The notes below the pieces were generated by a model. That model was not told where the DNA came from, ran no database searches, and saw only the letters and a list, made by a program, of their open reading frames with translations. A stretch of 64,000 nucleotides of DNA from Escherichia marmotae (GTDB taxonomy: Bacteria; Pseudomonadota; Gammaproteobacteria; Enterobacterales; Enterobacteriaceae): contig NZ_CP025979.1 in NCBI RefSeq assembly GCF_002900365.1, positions 3,286,001 through 3,350,000 of the forward strand, read 5' to 3'. Made by a program: the position numbers and the translations under genes. Of the stretch, positions 8,032 through 21,756 are shown one piece after another (position 1 is the first letter of the stretch; each line of letters opens with the position of its first letter).

Positions 8032-9678
8032 TCAGGATTTTTTCTTCTCGCGGCTATGCAGGCCACGTTTTTCCAGACCACGGTAAATCAACTGCTGCTG
8101 GATAATGGTTACCAGGTTGCTGACGATATAGTACAGCACCAGACCTGACGGGAACCACAGGAAGAACACGGTGAAGATGACCGGCATAAAGGTCATGATC
8201 TTCTGCTGCATCGGGTCGGTCACGGTGGTCGGTGACATCTTCTGAATGAAGAACATCGTTACGCCCATCAGGATCGGCAGGATGTAGTATGGGTCCTGTG
8301 CAGACAGGTCATGGATCCACAGTGCAAACGGTGCCTGACGCAGTTCAACGGAACCCATCAGCATGTAGTACAACGCCAGGAAGATTGGCATCTGGATCAG
8401 CAGCGGGAAGCAGCCGCCCAGCGGGTTAACCTTCTCAGCTTTGTACAGCGCCATCATTTCCTGGCTGATACGCTGTTTGTCATCGCCCAGACGCTCACGC
8501 ATGGCCTGAATCTTAGGCTGTAGCATACGCATCTTCGCCATGGAGGTGTACTGCGCTTTGGTCAGCGGGTACATGATGCCACGAACGATAAAGGTGATGA
8601 TGATAATGGAGAAGCCCCAGTTACCCACAAAGCTATGGATCCATTTCAGCAATTTGAACAGCGGCTGAGAGATGAACCACAACCAACCGTAATCAACGGT
8701 CAGATCCAGATGCGGAGCAACTGCCGCCATTTTGTCCTGGATTTCCGGGCCAACCCACAGGGTGCTGTTCATCGCGCCAGTCTGACCAGGCTGAACCAGT
8801 ACCGGCTGAGACTTATAGCCGATAGCGGCGATGCCGTTACCCAGATTAGCGGTATAGAAGTTGTTGGTGCCGTCGTTATGCGGGATCCATGCCGTCGCGA
8901 AATACTGTTGCAGCATCGCGACCCAACCACCTTTCGAAGAGATGTTCAGGTTTTCGTTGTCGGCAATAGTATCGAACTTGTATTTCTCGTATTTTTCGTC
9001 AGGCGTGGAGTACGCCGCGCCACGGAAAGTGTGCAGTGCGAAGTTGCTGCTTCCGGTGTCGAGATGCGGTGGCAGAGTGATGGATTGCTTCAACTGACCA
9101 AAGGTGGAGATCTCCAGCGGTTTTTCGCCAGCGTTCTGCACGTTGTAGTTGACGTTGACAGCGTAATCACCACGTTTCAGGACAAACGTTTTAGTAAACG
9201 TGTTGCCTGCTGCGTCGGTATACGTCATCGGCACCTGCAGTTCGTTTTGACCTTTGGCCAGCACATAAGCGTCTTTTTCGACGTTATACAGTGGACGCGG
9301 GCCGTTAGCCGGATTATCCGGGCCATCACGACCGGTCAGACCGCTCTGTGCCTGATAAATAAACTGCGGTGAGGTTTCCAGCAACTGGAACGGCTGGGTA
9401 GAGTTCAGCTCTTTCGGGTAAGCCGGCAGCAGAGCCTGCTCAACATCACCACCACGGGTGTTGATGGTCAGATCAAGCACGTCGGTTTTTACCGAAATCA
9501 GTTTTCCCTGGCCACTGGCCGGTACGCCCTGGTCGGCGGCGCTACCCGCTGCGGTGGTCGTTGTCTGCGTGGTCTGTTGAGCCTGAGGTTGCGGGTTTTT
9601 ATCCTGCTCCCAGGCTTGCCAGATCATGAAAGACACGAACAGCAAAGCGATGACTAAAAGATTGCGTTGCGAATCCAT
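8032..9678 (-). CDS. yidC: YidC, membrane protein insertase
   Basis: Inner-membrane insertase of 548 residues, same length as K-12. It has an uncleaved N-terminal transmembrane helix (about residues 5-23), a large periplasmic beta-sandwich domain (about 57-340) and five C-terminal transmembrane segments carrying the insertase groove. The C-terminal tail is basic. It inserts small membrane proteins on its own and works with SecYEG. It begins 2 bp after the yidD stop in the conserved rpmH-rnpA-yidD-yidC cluster, typical of translational coupling. Confidence 0.97.
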   Translation of the reverse strand: MDSQRNLLVIALLFVSFMIWQAWEQDKNPQPQAQQTTQTTTTAAGSAADQGVPASGQGKLISVKTDVLDLTINTRGGDVEQALLPAYPKELNSTQPFQLLETSPQFIYQAQSGLTGRDGPDNPANGPRPLYNVEKDAYVLAKGQNELQVPMTYTDAAGNTFTKTFVLKRGDYAVNVNYNVQNAGEKPLEISTFGQLKQSITLPPHLDTGSSNFALHTFRGAAYSTPDEKYEKYKFDTIADNENLNISSKGGWVAMLQQYFATAWIPHNDGTNNFYTANLGNGIAAIGYKSQPVLVQPGQTGAMNSTLWVGPEIQDKMAAVAPHLDLTVDYGWLWFISQPLFKLLKWIHSFVGNWGFSIIIITFIVRGIMYPLTKAQYTSMAKMRMLQPKIQAMRERLGDDKQRISQEMMALYKAEKVNPLGGCFPLLIQMPIFLALYYMLMGSVELRQAPFALWIHDLSAQDPYYILPILMGVTMFFIQKMSPTTVTDPMQQKIMTFMPVIFTVFFLWFPSGLVLYYIVSNLVTIIQQQLIYRGLEKRGLHSREKKKS

Positions 9679-9680
9679 CG

Positions 9681-9938
9681 TTAGTGTTCTCTGGTATCAA
9701 ATGGTCCGGGCGGGACGGGATCGTCACCACCAGGGTGTAAAGGGTGGCATTTTAATACGCGTTTCACCGTCAACCAACTGCCTTTTATCACTCCAAACCT
9801 GCGCAATGCCTCAATTCCGTAGCTTGAACAAGTTGGAGTGAAACGACAATGCGGCCCGAGTAGCGGACTAATCAGGCGTTGGTAGACCCGAATGAGGGCT
9901 ATCAGGACCCGCGAGCCAGGCGACAGTGGCGGCGCCAT
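9681..9938 (-). CDS. yidD: YidD, membrane protein insertion efficiency factor
   Basis: 85-residue protein of the YidD family (Pfam haemolytic domain). Family motifs include [11 protein letters not shown] near residues 36-46 and [13 protein letters not shown] near 62-74. It is peripheral to the inner membrane through an amphipathic N-terminal helix and helps YidC-dependent insertion. It overlaps the rnpA 3' end by 37 bp on the same strand and abuts yidC, the invariant arrangement in gammaproteobacteria. Confidence 0.93.
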
Positions 9939-10261
9939 AATTTTTCCAACGCTTCCGAGAAAGCACGGTTATCGAGGTCGGCAACCCCTTTTTTCGCCAC
10001 CACCACGAAATCCATAGCCGGGAGTTCATGTTGGCGTAGACGGAAGCTTTCACGCGTCAGACGTTTAATCCGATTGCGTTCATGCGCTCGTCGAACGTTT
10101 TTCTTGGCGACTGTAAGACCGATACGGGGATGCCCCAGCGAATTCAGGCGGCCGAGGATGGTGATTTGCGGCGTGCCAGCCCGTTGTGGCTGCTGGAAGA
10201 CGAATGTGAATTGACTGGGAGTTAACAAGCGTAACTCCCTGGGAAATGCGAGCTTAACCAC
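9902..10261 (-). CDS. rnpA: RnpA, protein subunit of RNase P
   Basis: 119-residue basic protein that binds the RnpB RNA and helps cleave 5' leaders from pre-tRNAs. It starts with GTG at 10261-10259, as in K-12. The conserved RNR motif lies in [14 protein letters not shown] (about residues 59-72), and the FxxVFxxP-type N-terminal pocket is present. It sits 16 bp after rpmH and overlaps yidD. It matches K-12 apart from a single conservative change near residue 100. Confidence 0.96.
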
Positions 10262-10277
10262 TCAGGGGTTAGCTTTA

Positions 10278-11024
<747 letters not shown>

Positions 11025-12425
11025 GTGTCACTTTCGCTTTGGCAGCAATGTCTTGCCCGATTGCAGGATGAGTTACCAGCCACAGAATTCAGTATGTGGA
11101 TACGCCCATTGCAGGCGGAACTGAGCGATAACACGCTGGCCTTGTACGCGCCAAACCGTTTTGTCCTCGATTGGGTACGGGACAAGTACCTCAATAATAT
11201 CAATGGACTGCTAACCAGTTTCTGCGGAGCGGATGCCCCACAGTTGCGTTTTGAAGTGGGCACAAAGCCCGTGACACAAACGCTGAAAGTCCCTGCCAGC
11301 AATACAGTTGCACCGGCTCAGGCTGCTCAGGTGCAACCGCAACGTGCTGCGCCTTCTACGCGCTCAGGTTGGGATAACGTTCCGGCTCCGGCAGAACCGA
11401 CCTATCGTTCCAACGTTAACGTTAAACATACATTTGATAACTTCGTCGAAGGTAAATCTAACCAACTGGCGCGCGCGGCGGCTCGTCAGGTGGCAGACAA
11501 CCCTGGCGGTGCCTATAACCCGCTGTTCCTTTATGGCGGCACGGGGCTGGGTAAAACTCACCTGCTACATGCGGTGGGCAATGGCATTATGGCGCGCAAG
11601 CCGAATGCCAAAGTGGTTTATATGCACTCCGAACGCTTTGTTCAGGACATGGTAAAAGCCCTGCAAAACAACGCGATCGAAGAGTTTAAACGCTACTACC
11701 GTTCTGTTGACGCGCTGCTGATCGACGATATTCAGTTTTTTGCTAATAAAGAACGATCCCAGGAAGAGTTTTTCCACACCTTTAACGCCTTGCTGGAAGG
11801 TAATCAACAGATCATTCTTACTTCGGATCGTTATCCGAAAGAGATCAACGGCGTTGAGGATCGTTTGAAATCCCGCTTCGGCTGGGGGTTGACTGTGGCG
11901 ATCGAACCGCCAGAGCTGGAAACCCGTGTGGCGATCCTGATGAAAAAGGCAGACGAAAATGACATTCGTCTGCCGGGTGAAGTGGCATTCTTTATCGCCA
12001 AGCGTCTACGCTCTAATGTGCGTGAGCTGGAAGGGGCGCTGAACCGTGTTATTGCTAACGCCAACTTTACCGGACGGGCGATCACCATTGACTTCGTGCG
12101 CGAAGCGTTGCGCGATTTGCTGGCATTGCAGGAAAAACTGGTCACCATCGACAATATTCAGAAGACGGTGGCGGAGTACTACAAGATCAAAGTCGCAGAT
12201 CTCCTTTCCAAGCGTCGATCTCGCTCGGTGGCACGTCCGCGCCAGATGGCGATGGCGTTGGCGAAAGAGCTGACTAACCACAGTCTGCCGGAGATCGGTG
12301 ATGCGTTTGGCGGTCGTGACCATACAACGGTGCTTCATGCCTGCCGTAAGATCGAGCAGTTGCGTGAAGAGAGCCATGATATCAAAGAAGATTTTTCAAA
12401 TTTAATCAGAACATTGTCATCGTAA
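11025..12425 (+). CDS. dnaA: DnaA, replication initiator
   Basis: Chromosomal replication initiator of 466 residues, starting at GTG 11025 (MSLSLWQQ); an upstream in-frame GTG at 11013 is not used in the family. Domain I (1-86) is followed by a variable linker, then an AAA+ domain with Walker A GGTGLGKTH and Walker B LLIDDIQFF. Domain IV carries the DnaA-box signature GGRDHTTVLHACRK. The linker just after TKPVTQT reads LKVPASNTVAPAQAAQVQP, clearly different from recalled K-12 and one residue shorter, while the rest is nearly invariant. It is first of dnaA-dnaN-recF and autoregulated. Confidence 0.97.
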   Translation: MSLSLWQQCLARLQDELPATEFSMWIRPLQAELSDNTLALYAPNRFVLDWVRDKYLNNINGLLTSFCGADAPQLRFEVGTKPVTQTLKVPASNTVAPAQAAQVQPQRAAPSTRSGWDNVPAPAEPTYRSNVNVKHTFDNFVEGKSNQLARAAARQVADNPGGAYNPLFLYGGTGLGKTHLLHAVGNGIMARKPNAKVVYMHSERFVQDMVKALQNNAIEEFKRYYRSVDALLIDDIQFFANKERSQEEFFHTFNALLEGNQQIILTSDRYPKEINGVEDRLKSRFGWGLTVAIEPPELETRVAILMKKADENDIRLPGEVAFFIAKRLRSNVRELEGALNRVIANANFTGRAITIDFVREALRDLLALQEKLVTIDNIQKTVAEYYKIKVADLLSKRRSRSVARPRQMAMALAKELTNHSLPEIGDAFGGRDHTTVLHACRKIEQLREESHDIKEDFSNLIRTLSS

Positions 12426-12429
12426 ACCT

Positions 12430-13529
12430 ATGAAATTTACCGTAGAACGTGAGCATTTATTAAAACCGCTACAACAGGTGAGCGGTCCGTTAGGTGGTCG
12501 TCCTACGCTACCGATTCTCGGTAATCTGCTGTTACAGGTTGCTGACGGTACGTTGTCGCTGACCGGTACTGATCTCGAGATGGAAATGGTGGCTCGTGTT
12601 GCGCTGATTCAGCCGCACGAACCAGGGGCGACGACCGTTCCGGCGCGCAAATTCTTTGATATCTGCCGTGGTCTGCCTGAAGGCGCGGAAATTGCTGTGC
12701 AACTGGAAGGTGAGAGGATGCTGGTGCGCTCCGGGCGCAGCCGTTTTTCGCTTTCTACTCTGCCAGCGGCGGATTTCCCGAACCTTGATGACTGGCAGAG
12801 CGAAGTTGAATTTACCCTGCCGCAGGCAACGATGAAACGTCTGATTGAAGCGACCCAGTTTTCGATGGCGCATCAGGACGTTCGCTATTACTTAAATGGT
12901 ATGCTGTTCGAAACCGAAGGTGAAGAACTGCGCACCGTGGCGACTGACGGCCACCGCCTGGCGGTCTGTTCAATGCCAATTGGTCAGTCTTTGCCGAGCC
13001 ATTCGGTGATCGTGCCGCGTAAAGGCGTGATTGAACTGATGCGTATGCTCGACGGCGGCGACAATCCGCTGCGCGTGCAGATTGGCAGCAACAACATTCG
13101 CGCCCACGTAGGTGACTTTATTTTTACCTCCAAACTGGTGGATGGTCGATTCCCGGATTACCGTCGCGTTCTGCCGAAGAATCCGGACAAACATCTGGAA
13201 GCAGGCTGCGATCTGCTCAAGCAGGCGTTTGCTCGTGCGGCAATTCTCTCTAACGAGAAATTCCGTGGCGTGCGTCTGTATGTCAGTGAAAATCAACTGA
13301 AGATCACCGCCAACAACCCGGAACAGGAAGAAGCGGAAGAGATCCTCGACGTCACCTACAGCGGCGCGGAGATGGAAATCGGCTTTAACGTCAGCTATGT
13401 GCTGGATGTCCTGAACGCGCTGAAATGTGAAAACGTGCGCATGATGCTGACCGATTCAGTTTCCAGCGTGCAGATTGAAGATGCGGCCAGCCAGAGTGCG
13501 GCTTATGTTGTCATGCCAATGAGACTGTA

Positions 13530-13530
<1 letters not shown>
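12430..13530 (+). CDS. dnaN: DnaN, DNA polymerase III beta sliding clamp
   Basis: 366-residue processivity clamp, three topologically similar domains of about 120 residues, forming a ring-shaped dimer. The C-terminal VMPMRL that lines the partner-binding pocket is intact. It starts 4 bp after the dnaA stop and its stop TAA shares a base with the recF start ATG, so the three genes are an operon with coupling. Essentially identical to K-12. Confidence 0.98.
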
Positions 13531-17046
<3,516 letters not shown>

Positions 17047-17063
17047 TGGCATTAGCAATGCGA

Positions 17064-17168
17064 GCGTGCCTGATGCGCTACGCTTATCAGGCCTACAATA
17101 CTCATGCAATATATTGAATTTTCATGATTTTGTAGGCCGGATAAGGCGGTTACGCCGCATCCGGCAAG
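17064..17168. repeat. REP pair (BIME) downstream of gyrB
   Basis: Two convergent REP-type palindromes: one with GCCTGATGCGCTACGCTTATCAGGC (17069-17093), the other with GTAGGCCGGATAAGGCGGTTACGCCGCATCCGGC (17131-17164). They are separated by an AT-rich spacer. This arrangement forms a bacterial interspersed mosaic element, known to bind gyrase and stabilise upstream mRNA. Confidence 0.9.
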
Positions 17169-17179
17169 AAGCTATAAGA

Positions 17180-17213
17180 AAAGGGCGGAGATGATCTCCG
17201 CCCTTTTTACTCC
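17180..17213 (+). terminator. Intrinsic terminator after gyrB
   Basis: Stem AAAGGGCGGAGA / TCTCCGCCCTTT with loop TGA, followed by TT. A strong Rho-independent terminator between gyrB and yidB. Confidence 0.88.
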
Positions 17214-17285
17214 TGTAATCCGCAACTATCATCCCGCAGAACTATACTTTCTGAGTCAACACGTAACGCTTTACAGGTGATTATC

Positions 17286-17684
17286 ATGGGACTTTTCGAT
17301 GAAGTTGTCGGTGCCTTTCTGAAAGGCGATGCGGGGAAATATCAGGCCATTCTGAGCTGGGTTGAAGAGCAGGGAGGCATCCAGGTGCTGCTGGAGAAAC
17401 TGCAAAGTGGCGGCTTAGGTGCCATTCTCTCAACCTGGTTGAGTAATCAACAGGGCAATCAACCGGTTAGCGGCGAACAACTGGAATCGGCACTGGGTAC
17501 GAATGCAGTAGCCGATCTCGGGCAAAAACTCGGCGTAGATACCAGTGCTGCTTCCAACATGCTGGCGGAACAATTGCCGAAGATTATTGATGCGCTATCT
17601 CCGCAGGGCGAAGTTTCACCGCAAGCCAATAACGATCTGCTTTCCGCAGGCATGGAGTTGCTGAAAGGGAAACTCTTCCGCTAA
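17286..17684 (+). CDS. yidB: YidB, DUF937 family protein
   Basis: 132-residue soluble protein of the DUF937/YidB family, function unknown. It starts MGLFDEVVGAFLKG at 17286; three upstream codons are ignored as in K-12. It has alanine- and glutamine-rich helices and a glycine-rich segment near residues 42-60. It stands alone between the gyrB terminator and yidA. Confidence 0.88.
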   Translation: MGLFDEVVGAFLKGDAGKYQAILSWVEEQGGIQVLLEKLQSGGLGAILSTWLSNQQGNQPVSGEQLESALGTNAVADLGQKLGVDTSAASNMLAEQLPKIIDALSPQGEVSPQANNDLLSAGMELLKGKLFR

Positions 17685-17798
17685 GCAAAAGGAGAGCACG
17701 CAAGGCGCGTTGCATCCCCCTTTTCCCTCGGGTGTTGTACTGATTTTTGAGCGGAATCGCGTTAGCATGGGTCAGGAATCAATCTACCTGGGGAACTC

Positions 17799-18611
17799 AT
17801 GGCTATCAAACTCATTGCTATCGATATGGATGGCACCCTTCTGCTGCCCGATCACACCATTTCACCCGCCGTTAAAAATGCGATTGCCGCAGCTCGCGCT
17901 CGCGGGGTGAATGTCGTGCTGACGACAGGTCGTCCTTATGCAGGTGTTCACAGCTACCTGAAAGAGCTACATATGGAACAGCCGGGCGACTACTGTATTA
18001 CTTATAACGGCGCACTGGTGCAGAAGGCCGCTGATGGCAGCACCGTGGCGCAAACAGCCCTGAGTTATGACGACTACCGTTTCCTGGAAAAACTCTCTCG
18101 CGAAGTCGGTTCTCATTTCCATGCACTGGATCGCACCACGCTATACACCGCCAACCGTGACATCAGCTATTACACGGTACATGAGTCGTTTGTGGCCACC
18201 ATTCCGCTGGTATTCTGCGAAGCGGAAAAAATGGACCCCAATATACAGCTCCTGAAAGTGATGATGATTGATGAACCTGCTATTCTCGACCAGGCCATCG
18301 CGCGCATTCCACAGGAAGTGAAAGAGAAATACACCGTGCTGAAAAGTGCGCCGTACTTCCTCGAAATCCTCGATAAACGCGTTAACAAAGGCACTGGTGT
18401 GAAATCATTGGCCGACGTGTTGGGCATTAAACCGGAAGAAATTATGGCGATTGGCGATCAGGAAAACGACATCGCAATGATTGAGTTCGCAGGCGTCGGT
18501 GTGGCGATGGATAACGCTATTCCTTCGGTGAAAGAAGTGGCGAACTTTGTCACCAAATCCAACCTTGAAGATGGCGTGGCGTTTGCTATTGAAAAGTATG
18601 TGCTGAATTAA
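17799..18611 (+). CDS. yidA: YidA, HAD-family sugar phosphatase
   Basis: 270-residue Cof-type haloacid dehalogenase phosphatase with a C2 cap. Motif I is DMDGTLL at residues 8-14, motif II TTGRP near 44-48, and the C-terminal acidic motif IGDQENDIAMIE near 215-226. It dephosphorylates several sugar phosphates in vitro. Full length and near-identical to K-12; a bidirectional terminator follows. Confidence 0.93.
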   Translation: MAIKLIAIDMDGTLLLPDHTISPAVKNAIAAARARGVNVVLTTGRPYAGVHSYLKELHMEQPGDYCITYNGALVQKAADGSTVAQTALSYDDYRFLEKLSREVGSHFHALDRTTLYTANRDISYYTVHESFVATIPLVFCEAEKMDPNIQLLKVMMIDEPAILDQAIARIPQEVKEKYTVLKSAPYFLEILDKRVNKGTGVKSLADVLGIKPEEIMAIGDQENDIAMIEFAGVGVAMDNAIPSVKEVANFVTKSNLEDGVAFAIEKYVLN

Positions 18612-18614
18612 TCA

Positions 18615-18648
18615 GTGGGCGGGCAAACTGCATAAACGCGTTTGCCCG
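18615..18648. terminator. Bidirectional terminator between yidA and yidX
   Basis: Inverted repeat GCGGGCAAAC / GTTTGCCCGC with an 11-nt loop in the gap between the convergent genes yidA and yidX. It lacks a long T-run, so it may work only moderately. Confidence 0.65.
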
Positions 18649-18654
18649 CAGCGA

Positions 18655-19311
18655 TTAACAATTTCTGGTCGTGCATAAAATCAGGAACTGGAGTGGTGAT
18701 GTTACTATATCCAGCGTAAGAGTGACTGGCAGCAACGCGTTAGCGAGGCCGCGCGGGACGCCATCTGTTGTTTTGTACTTATAAAATCCCACTGTAAAGG
18801 GTTGATGGAAAACCATCACGTTTGAGTAATCCGCTTTTTTATTTTTCTGGTGGATAGAGCCTTTCAGGCCGTCCAGCATCCATGTACAACGCTGGGTATC
18901 ACACACAAAGCCATATTGTGTCGCCAGTGCTTTATCTTCCTCATTATCCCAGTCGTAATAGAGCGTTATGGCACCAGAAAAATTCGTATCACCGCTGCTT
19001 AAAATAAATTTCGCGTTATCGGAAACGGTGATTCTTTCGCCATGAATTACCGGGTCGTTCAGCATTTTAACCACCTCATCGCCGCCGTTGGTCAACAGGT
19101 AGTCCAGCGACTCTCCAACAAAAACATAGCCTTTCGTACCGTTACTATCCTCTGCCAGCGATAGACCCTTAATCGTGTCTGAGCGCCATTGCTGGGCATG
19201 TGGAGAGCTTGCGGTATTGAAAACCAGTCCAGCGGTTAGACATCCGGTCAACGCGAATGCTAAAGAACATAAACAGGCTGCTTTAATAAATCCCTGAAAA
19301 TTCAATTGCAT
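18655..19311 (-). CDS. yidX: YidX, predicted lipoprotein, divergent allele
   Basis: 218-residue putative lipoprotein, starting MQLNFQGF at 19311; an in-frame ATG 6 codons upstream is ignored because this start gives the K-12 length. The signal peptide ends in a lipobox LTGC with Cys24, followed by Leu, which favours the outer membrane. Function is unknown. It is far more divergent from recalled K-12 YidX than its neighbours (roughly half to two thirds identical by eye), while conserving NGTKGYVFVGESLDYL and ALLPVT.LDI. This suggests an allelic replacement or relaxed/diversifying selection. Confidence 0.85.
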   Translation of the reverse strand: MQLNFQGFIKAACLCSLAFALTGCLTAGLVFNTASSPHAQQWRSDTIKGLSLAEDSNGTKGYVFVGESLDYLLTNGGDEVVKMLNDPVIHGERITVSDNAKFILSSGDTNFSGAITLYYDWDNEEDKALATQYGFVCDTQRCTWMLDGLKGSIHQKNKKADYSNVMVFHQPFTVGFYKYKTTDGVPRGLANALLPVTLTLDIVTSPLQFLILCTTRNC

Positions 19312-19451
19312 GATTAATCCTTTAAACAAGAATGCTAAGCCGTTGGAAGCATACCTTTATTTCCCCGCCTGTTTACTCCCTGACAACCCTTTTCAGATTT
19401 GTGCCTGATGGATGCCATTTTCTTATGTGTTGTTCTTTTTGTGATCTAAAT

Positions 19452-19481
19452 TGTAGTACAACAATACGTGTTTGTACTACA
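19452..19481. promoter_or_regulatory. DgoR operator in the dgo promoter
   Basis: Perfect 10-bp inverted repeat TGTAGTACAA (19452-19461) and TTGTACTACA (19472-19481) with a 10-bp spacer. It lies about 110 bp upstream of dgoR. A further GGTACTACAA lies near 19514-19523. This matches the known type of GntR/DgoR operator. A degenerate CRP-like half-site TGTGATCTAA overlaps its left side (19440-19450). Confidence 0.8.
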
Positions 19482-19590
19482 TTATACGCACAGTAAACGC
19501 GAATATCATCATGCTGGTACTACAAAGTTGCCGCGTTATGCATCGATCGGGGTAAAGTAGAGCAGAACATACAGAGCACAAGGACTCTTC

Positions 19591-20280
19591 ATGACTCTCA
19601 ATAAAACCGATCGCATTGTCATTACACTGGGTAAACAGATCGTTCACGGTAAATATGTACCTGGCTCGCCGCTTCCGGCCGAGGCGGAACTCTGTGAGGA
19701 GTTTGAAACCTCGCGCAACATCATTCGTGAAGTGTTCCGCTCGCTGATGGCGAAGCGGCTGATTGAAATGAAGCGTTATCGCGGCGCATTTGTGGCACCG
19801 CGTAATCAGTGGAATTACCTCGACACTGACGTACTGCAATGGGTGTTGGAAAACGACTACGACCCACGGCTTATCAGTGCAATGAGCGAAGTGCGAAATC
19901 TGGTGGAACCGGCGATTGCCCGTTGGGCGGCAGAGCGCGCGACCTCCAGCGATCTGGCGCAGATTGAATCGGCGCTGAACGAGATGATTGCTAACAATCA
20001 GGATCGCGAGGCGTTTAACGAAGCTGATATTCGCTACCACGAGGCGGTACTTCAGTCGGTACATAACCCGGTGTTACAGCAACTTAGCATCGCGATTAGT
20101 TCGCTGCAGCGGGCAGTTTTTGAACGAACCTGGATGGGCGATGAGGCCAACATGCCGCAAACGCTTCAGGAACATAAGGCGCTGTTCGATGCGATACGGC
20201 ATCAGGACGGCGATGCGGCAGAGCAGGCGGCGCTTACCATGATCGCCAGCTCGACACGAAGATTAAAGGAAATCACATGA
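19591..20280 (+). CDS. dgoR: DgoR, galactonate operon repressor
   Basis: 229-residue GntR-family (FadR subgroup) repressor with an N-terminal winged helix (about residues 8-75) and a helical FCD effector domain. It represses the dgo operon until D-galactonate binds. Its ATGA stop/start overlap with dgoK indicates coupling, and its own operator lies just upstream. Nearly identical to K-12. Confidence 0.95.
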   Translation: MTLNKTDRIVITLGKQIVHGKYVPGSPLPAEAELCEEFETSRNIIREVFRSLMAKRLIEMKRYRGAFVAPRNQWNYLDTDVLQWVLENDYDPRLISAMSEVRNLVEPAIARWAAERATSSDLAQIESALNEMIANNQDREAFNEADIRYHEAVLQSVHNPVLQQLSIAISSLQRAVFERTWMGDEANMPQTLQEHKALFDAIRHQDGDAAEQAALTMIASSTRRLKEIT

Positions 20281-21155
20281 CAGCTCGCTACATCGCAATT
20301 GACTGGGGATCGACCAATCTGCGCGCCTGGCTTTATCAGAGCGACAACTGCCTGGACAGCAGGCAATCAGAAGCAGGCGTCACGCGCCTGAACGGAAAAT
20401 CTCCGGCTGCGGTGTTAGCAGAAGTGATAGCAGGCTGGCGTGAAGAGAATACGCCAGTGGTGATGGCAGGAATGGTCGGCAGCAATGTTGGCTGGAAAGT
20501 CGCTCCTTATTTATCCGTTCCTGCCTGTTTCTCATCTATTGGTGAACAGTTAACGTCTGTTGGCGACAATATCTGGATTATTCCCGGATTATGCGTCTCT
20601 CATGATGATAACCACAATGTGATGCGCGGCGAAGAAACACAATTGCTTGGCGCGCGTGCTCTTGCTCCTTCCTCTCTTTATGTTATGCCCGGTACGCATT
20701 GCAAATGGGTGCAAGCCGATAGCCAGCAAATCAACGATTTTCGCACCGTGATGACCGGTGAATTGCACCATTTACTGCTAAATCAGTCATTGATTGGGGC
20801 TGGTTTGCCGCCGCAGGAAAACTCTGCCGATGCCTTCGCGGCCGGTCTTGAACGCGGCCTTAATGCTCCCGCCGTATTGCCGCAACTTTTTGAAGTTCGC
20901 GCCTCGCATGTGCTGGGAACGCTTCCCCGCGAACAGGTCAGCGAATTTCTCTCTGGTTTGTTGATTGGTGCTGAGGTCGGCAGTATGCGCGACGACGTGG
21001 CTCATCAACAGGCTATCACCCTTGTCGCCGGAACATCGCTGACCGTGCGTTACCAACAAGCCTTTCAGGCTATGGGTTGCGACGTAACGGCGGTGGCGGG
21101 CGACACGGCATTTCTGGCTGGTATAAGGAGCATTGCTCATGCAGTGGCAAACTAA
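20277..21155 (+). CDS. dgoK: DgoK, 2-dehydro-3-deoxygalactonokinase
   Basis: 292-residue kinase phosphorylating 2-dehydro-3-deoxy-D-galactonate at C6 with ATP, second step of the De Ley-Doudoroff galactonate pathway. The N-terminal phosphate-binding segment IAIDWGSTNLRAWL (residues 6-19) and the GTHCKWV motif are family hallmarks. It overlaps dgoR by 4 bp and dgoA by 17 bp. Confidence 0.95.
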   Translation: MTARYIAIDWGSTNLRAWLYQSDNCLDSRQSEAGVTRLNGKSPAAVLAEVIAGWREENTPVVMAGMVGSNVGWKVAPYLSVPACFSSIGEQLTSVGDNIWIIPGLCVSHDDNHNVMRGEETQLLGARALAPSSLYVMPGTHCKWVQADSQQINDFRTVMTGELHHLLLNQSLIGAGLPPQENSADAFAAGLERGLNAPAVLPQLFEVRASHVLGTLPREQVSEFLSGLLIGAEVGSMRDDVAHQQAITLVAGTSLTVRYQQAFQAMGCDVTAVAGDTAFLAGIRSIAHAVAN

Positions 21156-21756
21156 ACTCCCGCTGATCGCCATTTTGCGCGGCATTACGCCTGACGAGGC
21201 GCTGGCGCATGTTGGCGCGGTGATTGACGCCGGGTTCGACGCGGTTGAAATCCCGCTGAATTCTCCCCAATGGGAGCAAAGCATTCCCGCAGTCGTTGAA
21301 GCATACGGCGACAAAGCGTTGATTGGCGCAGGTACGGTACTGAAACCTGAGCAGGTTGATACGCTCGCCAGGATGGGCTGCCAGCTCATCGTTACGCCCA
21401 ATATCCATAGTGAGGTCATTCGTCGTGCGGTGGGTTACGGCATGACCGTTTGCCCCGGTTGTGCGACGGCGACCGAAGCCTTTAGCGCGCTCGAAGCAGG
21501 CGCGCAGGCACTGAAAATATTTCCGTCATCGGCTTTTGGCCCGCAATACATCAAAGCATTAAAAGCGGTATTACCGCAGGACATCGCGGTCTTTGCCGTT
21601 GGCGGCGTGACGCCAGAAAACCTGGCGCAGTGGATAGACGCTGGTTGTGCTGGAGCGGGCTTAGGTAGCGATCTCTATCGCGCCGGACAGTCCGTGGAAC
21701 GTACCGCGCAGCAGGCAGCAGCATTTGTTAAGGCGTATCGAGAGGCAGTGCAATGA
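21139..21756 (+). CDS. dgoA: DgoA, 2-dehydro-3-deoxy-6-phosphogalactonate aldolase
   Basis: 205-residue class I aldolase of the KDPG/KHG family, splitting KDPGal to pyruvate and glyceraldehyde 3-phosphate. The Schiff-base lysine lies in ALKIFPSSAFGP (about residue 126), with catalytic Glu in AVEIPLNSP. The start MQWQTKLP at 21139 is chosen over an ATG two codons earlier to match the family. It overlaps both neighbours, as expected for a compact operon. Confidence 0.94.
   Translation: MQWQTKLPLIAILRGITPDEALAHVGAVIDAGFDAVEIPLNSPQWEQSIPAVVEAYGDKALIGAGTVLKPEQVDTLARMGCQLIVTPNIHSEVIRRAVGYGMTVCPGCATATEAFSALEAGAQALKIFPSSAFGPQYIKALKAVLPQDIAVFAVGGVTPENLAQWIDAGCAGAGLGSDLYRAGQSVERTAQQAAAFVKAYREAVQ

Noticed and set aside
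8635..9372. Long antisense open frame (245 codons) opposite yidC
   Set aside because: Shadow frame of the highly conserved yidC; no Shine-Dalgarno and no recognisable domain.
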